From: Rotaria sp. Silwood1
Taxonomy: Eukaryota > Rotifera > Eurotatoria > Philodinida > Philodinidae
Reading direction: 5' to 3'
Assembly: GCA_905250075.1 (NCBI GenBank)
Contig: CAJNOP010000010.1
Coordinates: 434,001 to 498,000 of the forward strand
DNA: 64,000 nucleotides
The notes beneath the pieces are model-generated. The model worked only from the letters and a program-made list of their open reading frames with translations, searched no databases and was not told the origin of the DNA. A program made the translations under genes and the position numbers. This document shows positions 1 to 11,510 of this stretch, in pieces (positions within the stretch are counted from its first letter, which is position 1; each line of letters begins with the position of its first letter).

Positions 1-259
1 TACTTCAAGGTACTCGATAGTTACCGAAACGTTAGAAATAGACGAAATACTTCGAAAAGCAAGATGTCGAAATATGAAAACGTCGAAAAAGAAAAGTTCC
101 AGACCAAAAGCACTAATTTCTGCTATATTGTTAGCATCCCTCTAACCTGTTGACACTCTAAATCTCACCAACACTCTCATGTTCCTATTTCGACATCTTG
201 CTTTTCGAAGTATTCCGTCTATTTCTAACGTTTCGGTAACTATCGAGTACCTTGAAGTA
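1..259. repeat. Inverted repeat (foldback/MITE-like), at window edge
   Basis: The first ~75 bases reappear as their reverse complement at about 184-259 with only a few mismatches; for example, acttcaaggtactcgatag near the start matches ctatcgagtaccttgaagt near 240-258. The ~110-base centre is unique. This is a stem-loop transposon-like structure or half of a larger palindrome. It may extend beyond the window start, so its true boundary and any target-site duplication cannot be seen. Confidence 0.8.
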
Positions 260-980
260 GATTTAAGTACTCGAAGTACCGATTTGTCTATCTTGAGTCA
301 AGTTCAGTGAAGTCAGTATGTCAGCATTTTCAGAGTAATCAGTGTTGATGTGTCGGTGTCGCCATTGGCATCGGTATAAGTGTTTCGGTGTGCTCGACAA
401 GATCATTGTCGGTGTTTCAGTACTGTCCATTTTCAGTATACTGACACTGATACATCCTTAAGTCCAATTATATTCCATAAAATAAAATAAAACTATAGAC
501 TTTTCAATCCTAGTGGCTAAATGCCGTGGAAGATTGAGAAGGCACCCATATGAGTGCCGTACATAGTAGAATTCCAAATAAGCGTACTTCTTACAAGCGT
601 GATCAGCTCAAGGCAGACTCTAGACTCGTTAGCCTGTTGTGCCTGCCAAGTGTTTTTCTCTGTCTGAACTATCTATCATTTTTTCCAGACTACTTGTCAG
701 AAGCGGTGTCCTTTTTTACATACGGATATTATTATGCTATTTTAAAACAAATAGAAGACTGTCTTCATAAAAAGCTAAAAGAAAGATTTAGATCTCAATG
801 AGATGATAAGACTAATCATTTATCAGTTTAGTGCACTGTATATCTGTAGACAAAAAATAAGTAGGAAACATTAACCTTTAGAAAACAACTAATTTTGATT
901 ATAAACGTTTTCAATATATTTGACGAAATACTTGAAGAGAACATATTAGCTTGTCCAGCTAACAGTCTCTCAATTTTGAT
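260..980. other. No supported gene
   Basis: Low-complexity AT-rich sequence between two inverted repeats. A short plus-strand open frame at 550-801 has no recognisable domain, no splice partners and no coding-like bias, so it is not annotated. Confidence 0.5.
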
Positions 981-1683
981 CTTTTTCATGAAAGCCTTGA
1001 AAGAAAACCAGAAACTAATTTTAGATTTTAAGTTCATGAACAAGTAGATTAAATATTTCTCTACAAAATAAAAGGTGTGTCGACTTCTAAAGTTAAATCG
1101 TTATGAAGGTAGAGCTATTTGACGAAGGGTTCCAAAAAATCGATTCTGACGCTATGTGAAAAGTTATTGTAAAAGCCTAAAGACGATAGAGCAAATATCT
1201 GAAAAGTATAACAATTTCTAGAGTTTTTGTGCTCTACAGTATGTAATAGTTTTCAAAGTTCGAAAACATCTCAATTAACTTTTATTAGGTAAAGAAAACT
1301 ACCAAAAACAGTAACGCACTCACTAAAAACGGCGAAAAATGTGATTGAGTTATCGTTTTTTGTAATTTTCTTCAGCTAATAAAAATTAATTGAAATGGCT
1401 TCAAACTTTGAAAACTATTACATACTGTAGAGCACAAAATCTCTAGAAATTGTTATACTTTTCAGATATTTGCTCTATTGTCTTCAGGCTTTTAAAATAA
1501 CTTTTCACATAGCGCCAAAATCGATTTTTGGAGCCCTTCATAAAACAGCTCTACCTTCATAACGATTCAACTTCCGAAGTCGACACACTTCCCATTTTGT
1601 AGAGAAATGTTTCATCTACTTTGTCATGTACTTAAAGTCTAGAATTAGTTTGTAGTTTAACTGCCAGGCTTTCATGATAAAGA
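981..1683. repeat. Long near-perfect palindromic element (~700 bp)
   Basis: The left arm, about 981-1315, is the reverse complement of the right arm, about 1345-1683. Landmarks are tttttcatgaaagcc (left end) with ggctttcatgataaa (right end), gtgtgtcgac near 1075 with gtcgacacac near 1580, and ctctacagtatgtaatag near 1231 with ctattacatactgtagag near 1418. The arms differ by scattered substitutions and small indels. There is no coding capacity. The form is that of a non-autonomous foldback/MITE element. Confidence 0.85.
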
Positions 1684-1717
1684 AGCAAATCGGGAGATCG
1701 TTAGCCGCATATGCTGA

Positions 1718-2087
1718 GCAGTCAAACGACGGGCTAAGGAAGAATCATCTCAGCTGACTAAGCAAAATAGAGCAGCGCTTTCTCTAGCTCTCTCTTCCAC
1801 TAGATCTGACGATAAGATGTGTACGCTGTGTGGAAAGATTTGTAAAAATCGACGTGGTTTTAACGTATATCGGCGATTTTGGTTTAAATAAAACGGTTAC
1901 AGATACACACGGTGATTTCATACGAAAAGTAAAAATAATTGAACTAATATAAAAAAATAATACAAATGAATATATTTGTCCTAACGAAAACTGTGGCAGG
2001 TTGTTGAAGACACAAGGTGCCACAGCACATGTGAAAGCATATGCTAAATTGTTTCTGAAGAACAAGACGTTGGAAAATAGTGACTAA
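1718..2087 (+). pseudogene. Decayed two-zinc-finger fragment
   Basis: Two finger-like peptides lie close together on the plus strand but in different frames with stops between them. The first, near 1818-1875, reads MCTLCGKICKNRRGFNVYRR, which resembles CxxC-GKxCKxxRGL-type C2H2 fingers but has Tyr where the first His is expected. The second starts at 1977 and reads CPNENCGRLLKTQGATAH. Fingers of this look occur at the N-terminus of some non-LTR retrotransposon ORFs (family knowledge). The frame shift and stop at 1889 suggest decay, though an unrecognised intron is possible. No reverse transcriptase remains nearby. Confidence 0.4.
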
Positions 2088-4634
2088 AGTCTGCACACGA
2101 TTAGCTGTAAGGTATGAAGACGGTTACTGAAACTAGATTCGCTTGTGGTTTAGAGATAACATTCCGATGGATAATACAGTAAATCATTTACAGATGGTAA
2201 CTGTCTGACAAACATGATTCAATCGTGAACAGTTTATGTGTATATGTATGTACAGTCCTAAATGTTTGTTGATGCAATTATTGTGTTTTGTCTTGTCCGA
2301 TTTTTTTTCTTACTTTTTCGTGTTTTGTATTTTTGTTTGTGTTTCATCTTTTTGTGTTTTCTTCTTTGCTTTTCACTTTCGTGTTTTAGTGCGTGTGTAG
2401 TTTTTTATTTCATTTACGATAACTCTGTTTTTTTCTTCACCTACACCGGGTTACCGGTACTGTCATTTCTTCTTCGTCTTCTTCTTCATGTACCCTAAAT
2501 GAACTTCTTGGTCTCATATACGTTTGATGTTATATGAATAAAATCTAATCTTCAAAGGCATTTTTATCGTTTGTACTTTTGAAAAGGCTTTGCTGTGTTT
2601 AAAAATCTTATCTATCACAAACTCTGTTTGAGACTAGAATACTTTCATATAATGAAAAGATTTACAAGATGAAGTTTAAGTCCGAAACAGCGAATTTAGA
2701 TACGGTTACTAATCAATGATGAAGATTCTGCTAGTAACTAGTGCTCTGATTGTTAAGTACTTCGTTCAGCTTTATCTTTTTTTTCTGTTGCAATAAAAAT
2801 CATGCTTTGTATCTTTAATCATCATTTATACTTGATTTAACAGTCTCAATAAATACTCTATATGAAACTATAACAAAGCTATGTGAATTTATCAAGATGA
2901 TTGCTCTACAAACTATTCAAATGGAATGCTGCAAAATTTGCATCTCATTCATCTTTTTAATCTCATCAAGGGTCATATCACTGTATCGGATACTTATGCA
3001 AAGGAGATTTTATGTTTCGTTTTATCTGAGGGTAAACAGCTAAATGAAATCTTCATATCGTGGCATATAAATAATGAAATGTTCCACTTGCTTCTCTAAC
3101 AAAGAAGACTATTCTAGCACTATTATTTGTTTTTTGAAAAAGTGTAAAGATAAAAGGATAGCTGTCATTTTCATATTCATTTTGTTCTCAAATAAGTATG
3201 TACGTAGTTTTATATCTAAATAAAATACAATACAACAATACTGAACAGAATAAAGGCTCATGAGTATTCCACATAAAACACTAGAATACACAAGAACTTT
3301 ATAGGAGTACTCACGAAACATTCTGTACTACATCGGCAAGTGATCAATTGTTATACTCAGATACATAGATGATAACACAAATACTGTCAATCCGTGAGTA
3401 TTCATTTAATGAGTATATTTACTAGAACAGGAACCTTTTTTGACAAGTTTTAAAATTTGATAAACGATTAGTTCTGTTTGGGAATGTGTTTGTTCTCTAG
3501 TTTCATCATATTTTGTATATTCGTTATTAAAATTTTTGATTGAATATGACAACAGAATGATCAGAAAAAAAAATGACATTAAATAACTATAACAGTGTTT
3601 CAACTACGTTAATAATTTTCGACATTATTCATAGTCATACTTTGACAAAAAATATTTAATGATGATTTTCATGCGAAAAAGTAATTAGACGATGACCTTT
3701 TCATCGATTTACATGTTCAAGTAGATTGTCATGTCGAATAAGTGCATCCGTTCATTTTTTTTTCGTTCACTGCATACCATCAGGTATGAACTTTATTGGA
3801 ATTTTCGTTGTCGTCCTCCTCCTCCTTCCGAACATCATTACCATTATCAAACAATAACTGGTTAATACAACTCCATATATCAATTCTAAATTACTCATTT
3901 TTTTCGTCAAGTATTCATTTACCTTCCTTCAAAATGTTAAGAATGGGAGAATAATCAATCTCTCTTTTCCTTTCAATAGAAAAAACACATGATAGTATAC
4001 AACTTAAGCGAAAAGAATAGAGAAATATGCTGGTATATACAATACACACACACATAAATATAATAATGATGATGATTAGCACCTGAATGTATACAAGTTT
4101 CATGCTGTTCAAATATATATGAATTAGAGCGAAACGGTGGGAAAATAGCGATCTATTGTATAAATCAAGCGAAATGGTTATTATTCTTTCTTTGTAGTAA
4201 AGTGTCATAAACATTATCACTGAACTCATTGAATAGAATATTTGTTCCGCTCTCATACAAATTCTTTATTTAATAAAGAAAAAAAAAAAAATCTTTTTTT
4301 ATTGAACTCAATCGGTAATCATTTCCTTTTTCTTTTTTTGTTTCCCGTTTGATGATTATGTATCAACAGATTGTTTCATTTTTATTATCATAAGAAAAGA
4401 AATCTAAAACAAGATACAATTCACATAAGGTGACAATCATCACCTTCATTTACATGAACAATCAGATATAGTTTTCTTATGTAACTATGTCGGATTCTTC
4501 AAAGTAACTTTCTTTCCACCATAATCAAATAATACATCAAAAAAAAAAGAGGACTATGTATCCTTCCATAACAAATGTATTCGAAAAAGAGAAATCTATA
4601 TACATAAACACATGAAACTGTATTCGAATAATTT
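2088..4634. other. Intergenic, no supported gene
   Basis: AT-rich, with many A/T homopolymer runs. Short open frames on both strands show no recognisable protein sequence and no consistent splice pattern. Nothing else is supported. Confidence 0.5.
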
Positions 4635-4922
4635 TTAGTTACTATTTCCAATATCTTGTAATGGAACTGATGTTGATAATGATGAAGAATCTGTAGATAA
4701 TGTTGATAAATCAAATAATGATGATTGAGAAGTTGAATTAGATATATCCATTTGAAATCGATCAATTAATTGATCTTCTAATTGTCGAATATAACGTATT
4801 GTTTCTAGAACAATTTCCATTGGTGTTGATGTTGGCTTTTGTTTTAATGTTGGTAAAATGGATTTTAATTTTTTCAATTCCATTTTTGTCATATTTAGTT
4901 TTTTTGATGAAGTTCGTGTCAT
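4635..4922 (-). CDS. Small helix-loop-helix protein, ID/extramacrochaetae-like
   Basis: Single-exon frame of 95 residues. Residues ~10-55 form a helix-loop-helix: helix 1 MTKMELKKLKSILPTL, a short loop KQKPTSTP, then helix 2 MEIVLETIRYIRQLEDQL. The pattern (LKxLxPTL, then a loop, then VEIL..I.YIxxL) matches HLH proteins and most resembles the ID/emc class, which dimerise with bHLH activators but cannot bind DNA. No arginine-rich basic region with the Glu-x-x-Arg DNA-contact motif precedes helix 1, which supports an ID-like role. The C-terminal ~40 residues are Ser/Thr-rich and probably disordered. It would act in the nucleus as a transcriptional antagonist. A divergent bHLH factor is the main alternative. 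The Met at 4922 is chosen because the HLH follows closely. Confidence 0.65.
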   Translation of the reverse strand: MTRTSSKKLNMTKMELKKLKSILPTLKQKPTSTPMEIVLETIRYIRQLEDQLIDRFQMDISNSTSQSSLFDLSTLSTDSSSLSTSVPLQDIGNSN

Positions 4923-6431
4923 TTATGTTAAGATAATCGATGAAGAAGACAAATCGAGACAAGAATATGCGTATCAATGAATGTTGATGATGAAGATTTT
5001 ATATGTTTGAATAGAAATGAACGAACGAACGATAAAAAAAAATAAAAGTGAGGAGACACATTGATATTGATTGGTTACTTTCATTTTTTCTTTTTCTTCA
5101 CGTATCGTACAATCATCATCTACCTGAATAACGATATAGGCATACATAGCAAATATACTACCATAATAATCGTTTTCATCACATTTATAACACGTTGTTA
5201 GACTTACAATTGAAAAGATTTTTTTTGTTTATCGCGTGATGCTCATCTTTACTTATCGAATAAACAAATAAATGGATGTATACATATTAATGTTTGTGTC
5301 CTAGATGAAGTTCAACTTTGACATGAACATTGACTACAAGTATTTGCATAGTATATATATATATTTATTTGAAAATATTTGCAGTTTGGTTTCATTATAC
5401 GTCTGAATTAATTTTCAAGAGATTTCGTCTTTTCTTTCGCTTTCTTCTTTAATATCTCAATAAAATGAACTAGAATTTGTATTGAGATCGAGTCGGTATG
5501 ATTTAAGGAATTATTTTTTACCTCTATATACAGACACATCTGCTCAAATCGAACAATAAAAAGGCGGAGTAAAATTTTAATTTAACACTATGTGATATAT
5601 TCTCATTTTTCATCAGTTGTTTGATGTTGTTTATTCAACTAATTATGAAGTAGAACAAGAACACATAAAGGTGTATGTGATTAGTAGAACATGGGAAAAA
5701 AAAGATTTACTATTATGATGAGTACAAAGGAAAGAGAAAGAGAAGAAAAAAAGAAACCGACCGGTGAAGGTCAAGAATATAGAGAAATCAATTACTTTGT
5801 GTGCTCTTATTTGATAAGCACAGGAAACGCTTTTAAGTGAAAGGATGCCCGCCGTCATCAGGTTCAGTTCACTCGACTGGAAATGAACATGAAGCCTAAG
5901 TTCGTTTCCGATCGAAGATAACTATTAAAAAGAAGTAGAGGAAGTTGAACTTGATCGGTATGATAAAAAAAGAAAAATCACTTAATATTATTGTCATTTT
6001 TTTCGACTCTCTAGTTTCTTCCTTTCATCATAGACATGTTTTTTTCTTCAAAAATCAAAAGAGAATAATTAGTAATATTCAATTGAGTAGATTACAATTC
6101 TTATTAACAATTATTAACATGCATTTTGATTCTATCATTTTAAGGATTAGCAAGATTGTAAATCTCTTGGCTATTTAATATGCGTAAATAAAGTTGAAAA
6201 TTATTGATTATGTCGGGAAAAGCACCGAGAACAACAGACAACTAACCAATGAAGCATGCATATATATAGACAATCTTGTTGATTGTGTGTTATCATGTGT
6301 AACGAAAAGTTATCCATAAGTGTTGATATAAAATGACATCACATTCGTAATAGCTGAAGAAGTTGTACTAAAAAAATTCATTAACAAATAAACCTATACT
6401 ATTCAGAAGAGTAAGATGACGGAAGTACAAA
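4923..6431. other. Intergenic, no supported gene
   Basis: Upstream region of the HLH gene. AT-rich, with TA-rich microsatellite-like tracts near 5349. No coding exon recognised. Confidence 0.5.
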
Positions 6432-8141
6432 ATTCGAATGATTTTTGTTTCTCATTCATTTATATATGGTTTGATAGGATTTGACGAACTCATCACGTAT
6501 ATACAGTTTTTATTTCGATTTGCTCATCCTCTGAATGAAATAAAAATTAAAAACTCCAATGACTGAAAACATAGCAATGGTAATTGTACACTTGGTATTT
6601 TTTTAAACAGAAATTGCCAAATTTTGATTACATTAACTTTTCAATCTTTATAAAAACATTTTATTCTGATTCAACATAAAAGTCTGAGTAGAAAAATGTT
6701 GTTTAATTAGGTTTAGAACTAATAATTTTAAAAAGATCGTATAGAATATCGATAGCTTTGATATGCCTCATAACAGATATCTGTGCATATTCTTGTCAAT
6801 CTATCTAGTTTTTTTTTGTTAAAAGAGATAGAAGTAAGTGTCTTATCTGATGAGAGTTGCCATGTCGTGAGCTCCAAAAGCACTATCTAGTTTTTTTTTC
6901 TAAACTTTCTTTTATTATTGAGAGATATGAATTTATTTTCATGCTTGGCGATAAGATTAGGTGAAAAGATGAAAAATATGTTCGTTTTCATCACCTTTAT
7001 GATCATGGTTCAGTCAAAAAGCAAAATAGATACCTTATTTGTAATGACCATCAAACACTGCATCGAATTATATACGTTTTAAAAATCTTTTATTCCGTGA
7101 AAAACTCACCGTTGAAAAGCCAGGGATAAATTTTAGAAAAATAGACTTGAGAGGACCAAAGGTATATTTTTCATCGAAAACAGTTTTAACTGGAACATAT
7201 ATGATTTGGTGCAGTGTTTGACAGTAATTGTGAACATACTATCTTTTTTAATTTGGAACCATTAATTATGGACGTCCATGAAAAACACTGATTACGATTT
7301 TTGTCTTCTTTTTTTAAGCATTTTTCACGAAATTTTCCAGTTAAAATGACTTTGAGTAGCATTTTGAAAATAAAAATTCTATGGCCCATCATCTACGAAT
7401 AAATCATGTATTTAAGTCACTTGATACAAAAAGCACACTATTAGAACATACTGACTCTTTCTAAAAAAAAACTTTAGAAATTGCACGTGCAGGAGAAGGA
7501 AAGGTTCAAAAATTGAGATTTTTACCTGGATGGCCTCTATGGATGGCCTCTTTTCCACTGAATTATGATGATAAAAGTTGCTAAAGACGAACATATTTTT
7601 CATCTTTTCACCTAATCTTATCGCCAAGCATGAAAATAAATTTATTTTTCTCAATAATAAAAGAGAGTTTAGAGAAACAGTTAAATAAGTGCTTTTGAAG
7701 CTCATGACCTAGCAACTTTCATCAGATCAGAAACTTGCTTCTGTTTCTTATAACAAAAAAACTAGATAGATTGACAAGCATATGCACAAATATCTGTTAT
7801 GAGGCATGTCAAAACTATCGATATTCCATACGATCTTTTTAAACTTTTTAGTTCTAAATCTAATTAAACAACATTTTTCTACTCAGACTTTTATGTTGAA
7901 TCAGAATAAAATGTTTTTATAAAGCTTGAAAAATTAACGTAATCAAAATTTGGCAATTTCTGTTTAAAAAAAACCAAGTGTACAATTACCATTGCTATGT
8001 TTTCAGTCATTGGAGTTTTTAATATTTGTTTCACTCAGAAGATGAGCAAATCGAGATAAAAACTGTATATACGTGATGAGTTTGTCAAATCCTACCAAAC
8101 CATATATAAATGAATGAGAAACAAAAATCACTCGAAATTTG
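6432..8141. repeat. 1.7 kb foldback element with ~590-bp arms
   Basis: The left arm (about 6432-7025) and right arm (about 7550-8141) are diverged reverse complements. Landmarks are gatttttgtttctcattcat at the left end with its complement at 8115-8135, ggtaattgtacacttgg near 6580 with ccaagtgtacaattacc near 7975, and cgataagattaggtgaaaag near 6949 with its complement near 7605. The ~500-base centre shows no transposase. A same-orientation relative lies in an ABCA intron at about 55478-57025, so this is a dispersed family. Open frames inside it (near 7186-7705) are ignored. Confidence 0.85.
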
Positions 8142-10501
8142 CGCTTCTGACATTTCTTAAATGAGTCATTTCAGGCAAAACCCGATGTGTTCATCTTTCA
8201 TTCGAGTTAGGCTATTTGTAAGGGTTATTTTTCTTAGCAATATCTATTAATATAGACATATGTAAAAATGTTGGCTATTTTATCGGATTATTAATGAGAA
8301 AATAATTAGGAAATAACTCTCTAACTACACCGGGACAATATTTCTACAGAATGTACTAGTTATTTTGCAAAAATGCTGTCTCAAGTTAGTTTTTTTCAAC
8401 TAAAAACTACATGACATGAAAATCGATAAATTTTTCTTGTCATGTCGCTAATGCTCGTTTTTTTACTGATAATTCTTCTGAATAAAGGTCTCTAGCGTTC
8501 AAGTGTAAAATCTTGCATCATATTTTCCATTATATGAAACTTTAGAATAATTATCGATTTTTATAGATGTATAAACAAATTATGTACTGGATCAAGTCTA
8601 CTTCGCTTAGCTACTCTAAAATATTTAGGTGGAATCCTATCATATACATTTACTGGTTATTGTCCAATAATTTTCAATTGATTACGAAAAAATTCTTTAC
8701 TCAAATTTTTACATAATCAGCTCGGTTTAATAAAATAAGTATAAGATGAATTATTTACTATTATTTATTTTGAGGAACGGAAAAAGCTAAAGCATTGGAT
8801 TGTGACCAGTATTCAAAGGACAATAATAATTAAGATTGTTTTTCTATGATTTTAGTCACAGATCAATTAAAATATTACTGTCCTTTACACGATTAACATT
8901 TTCTCCGTACTCAGATGCTCTTGGTTACCGATTAGTAATTAGTAATTAAAAATTTACTAAAGATTAGATACCGTTCGAGTTTCACTCAACTCCGCCACAT
9001 GGTGCCAAGCCTCGAATATTGATTAGTGGAAAAATCGGGATCAGACAAAAAAGACGGATAATGGTTTCTCTCAGAGAAGTAGTTTTTAGTCTGTTGAAAT
9101 TAAATGTTTGTTTCCATCGTTACAGTGAGAAACATTAAATTTCGATCAAATCATCAAAGTCAAAAGGTAGCCAGGCTGAAACTCGCTACTAAGAAAACTC
9201 TGCTAATACGAATCGGCATATATCTAACGAATAGTATCGATTGATTGTTTATCTCTGACTCATTATCTATCATCAGCTATATCCAAAATTGTAATAGATA
9301 AAATCACTTGTTCCTAAGTATTGACAGTGACATTTTCGTGCCGATTTTATTGAAGTACAAAACATGGCATTTATCTAGATCTTCAGAAGTTTATTTTTTA
9401 GGTTTCTGTCGACGTATACATCAAACGTTGTCATATTCTGTCACAATGATCTCGACCACGAAAGCTCGGAAAATAACGACATTTGGTGCATACATCTGGG
9501 AAAGTATTAAAAAAAAACTTGCAAAAGGTCAAGCCATTAATGGATAATCTTCATTAGAAACATGTTGATATCTGTTATTTGAGTTCTCTTAGCAATAAAT
9601 TTCGCAATGGTTACTTTTTAGTTTCATTTTGACTTTGATTAGCTTTTTAATAGAAACGTTCCCTTTTTGATTTACAATGATAAAAAAATACTGCAATTCC
9701 AGTAAAATGTAAATATCTTTTAAGGAATAGAGTTTTATGATAAATCAATTTTTTCGATAATTGACATTTGTATAGCTTCGCACCATGCTTCTCAGTCGAT
9801 TGAAACTCGAATGTCATATACTTTGTGGAGTTAAGTTCAATGCTTGCTCAAATGACGTATTTGAAAGACGATATATTTAAATTAATCGATTAAATAATTG
9901 CGGTACAAATCAATAAACAACATGCCACATACCATCAATGATTGCTTTCTGTTGTGATAATGGTCTAATCATTCACCATTATTATTTTATGTAAATAGTA
10001 TAACAAGAATACCTCATTATTGTTTAGAAATATATGTCATGTGAGTAATAACAGAAGAGTTTGGCCTTTTATGACAGCAGATAGTATTAGCCGAGGTTGT
10101 CATAAAGAGCTAAGAACAGATAACTTGTTAATGGCTAAGAACTCAATAGAAGATATGAATATTGAAACAGTAGATAAATAGAATATATACAAAGAGCAAG
10201 TGTTCTCAATGGACGGCTTATTGAAGTTATAGGCTAAGTTAAATGAAATGTTGATAGGCGATGTCCAGTTAATAGTATTTAAATGAATCTGAAAAATAAT
10301 AAAATATATCTGAATTTATTTTATATCTACGAGGATTTGAATTCGTTTCTACACATAAGACGAAACCTTTTCAGTTGTTTCGTTTCTATTTCAATGATTT
10401 TTCGCCTGTCGATAATAAACAGTGTTATAGTAAATACCTTAAAAGGATTTAATTTCATATTGATATTTGACTAGAATATTGAATTTTAAAATATGTCTGT
10501 T
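8142..10501. other. Intergenic, no supported gene
   Basis: AT-rich sequence with several short open frames (for example 9308-9547) lacking recognisable domains or neighbours in frame. No RNA gene or repeat recognised by eye. Confidence 0.45.
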
Positions 10502-10832
10502 TTCCAGAGACTCCAACTTTTCGAAAAACTCATATTTTTCAAATTGAGGTGTGAAACTTTGTGCATATCGACAACTCAGCTAAATTAACTTTTATAAAAA
10601 AATTGAGAAGTGTTAAACAAAGAATCTTTGAGATGTGAGACTTTCAAGGTGTAGACTCATTTCCATGAATCGTATAATACATTTTTTCAAAGCTTCAAAT
10701 CTCGAAGAGACTTTGTTTAAAATCACTAAATTTTTAATGAAATTAGGCTAGTTGAGTTTTTTATAATCATAAAGTTTCTGGTTGGATTTTGAATATATGA
10801 GTTTTTCGAAAATCTGGGATCTTGAGAACTTA
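10502..10832. repeat. Short foldback element (~330 bp)
   Basis: The outer sequence tttcgaaaaactcatat near 10519 is mirrored by atatgagtttttcgaaa near 10795. An inner block, gttaaacaaag then tttgagat near 10615, is mirrored by atctcgaagagactttg near 10699. The arms are diverged and contain small gaps. No open frame. Interpreted as an old non-autonomous inverted-repeat element. Confidence 0.65.
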
Positions 10833-11419
10833 AATATATTAAAAATCCGATAGCTTAGTCGAATATTACTAGGATCCAAAACCATTTTTAGACTATGTAT
10901 TAGAACATTATGTAGTATATTTATGCAAAGAAATCATTAAAACGGAAGGAGCAAGCTGAAGAAGTTCTCTTGTTAATAAGAACAAAGAAGCATCATCAAT
11001 GCTATGATAGACGAAAATGATTGAGTAGTAATTCTGAATGCTAAATAAAACTGTGTATAAAAAGCCTTTGTTTGAGTATTCTTGTTATTTACATAGCTAT
11101 ATATATATACATATATACAATGTAAAGAAAGATTAACGAAGTTTTTTCAGTATATGTTGTTTTGAATACTAATCAAAAAAGGAACAAAAATAGCAATTAA
11201 TCATTTTAATACGTAGTGAATAGATAGATGACGGAAGAATGTGTAAACGCTGTTAATCATTTATTGTTGAGACTTTTTTTCTTGTAAATGAATTACGTAA
11301 AATCGAAAAGACATTTCTTGTCTGAATTAAAATAAATTGATCTTCAATGGTTGAAGATGAATTTTTGAACGGAAATTATGTCGCATCATTTTAATGAGTT
11401 AATTTCCTAAATGTGAAAG

Positions 11420-11426
11420 AAAAAAA
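11420..11426 (-). terminator. RNA polymerase III T-run terminator of the tRNA
   Basis: Seven A residues on the plus strand read as TTTTTTT on the minus strand, 12 bases past the 3' end of the tRNA gene. This is the usual Pol III termination signal. Confidence 0.75.
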
Positions 11427-11438
11427 GCTCGAGAATAT

Positions 11439-11510
11439 GGGCCTGACCGGTGATCGAAACCGGAACCTCGCGCACCCGAAGCGCGAATCATACCATTAGA
11501 CCATCAGGCC
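11439..11510 (-). tRNA. tRNA-Pro (anticodon CGG)
   Basis: The minus strand folds as a full 72-nt cloverleaf. Acceptor arms GGCCTGA and TCAGGCC pair over seven bases with discriminator C. The A box contains TAATGGTATGA. The anticodon stem CGCGC/GCGCG encloses the loop TTCGGGT, with anticodon CGG reading Pro codon CCG. The T arm is CCGGT-TTCGATC-ACCGG, which also supplies the B box. No intron and no encoded CCA, as expected for a eukaryotic nuclear gene. The acceptor, anticodon and T arms pair without obvious mismatches and a terminator follows, so it looks functional. Confidence 0.95.

Noticed and set aside
550..801. 83-codon plus-strand open frame
   Set aside because: No recognisable domain, no splice partners and repetitive surroundings; likely chance.
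6780..7705. Minus-strand open frames within the foldback element
   Set aside because: They lie within the inverted arms and centre of a repeat; no protein similarity recognised, and frames are not kept in the second copy.
9308..9547. 79-codon plus-strand frame
   Set aside because: No domain, no flanking exons; could not be distinguished from chance.
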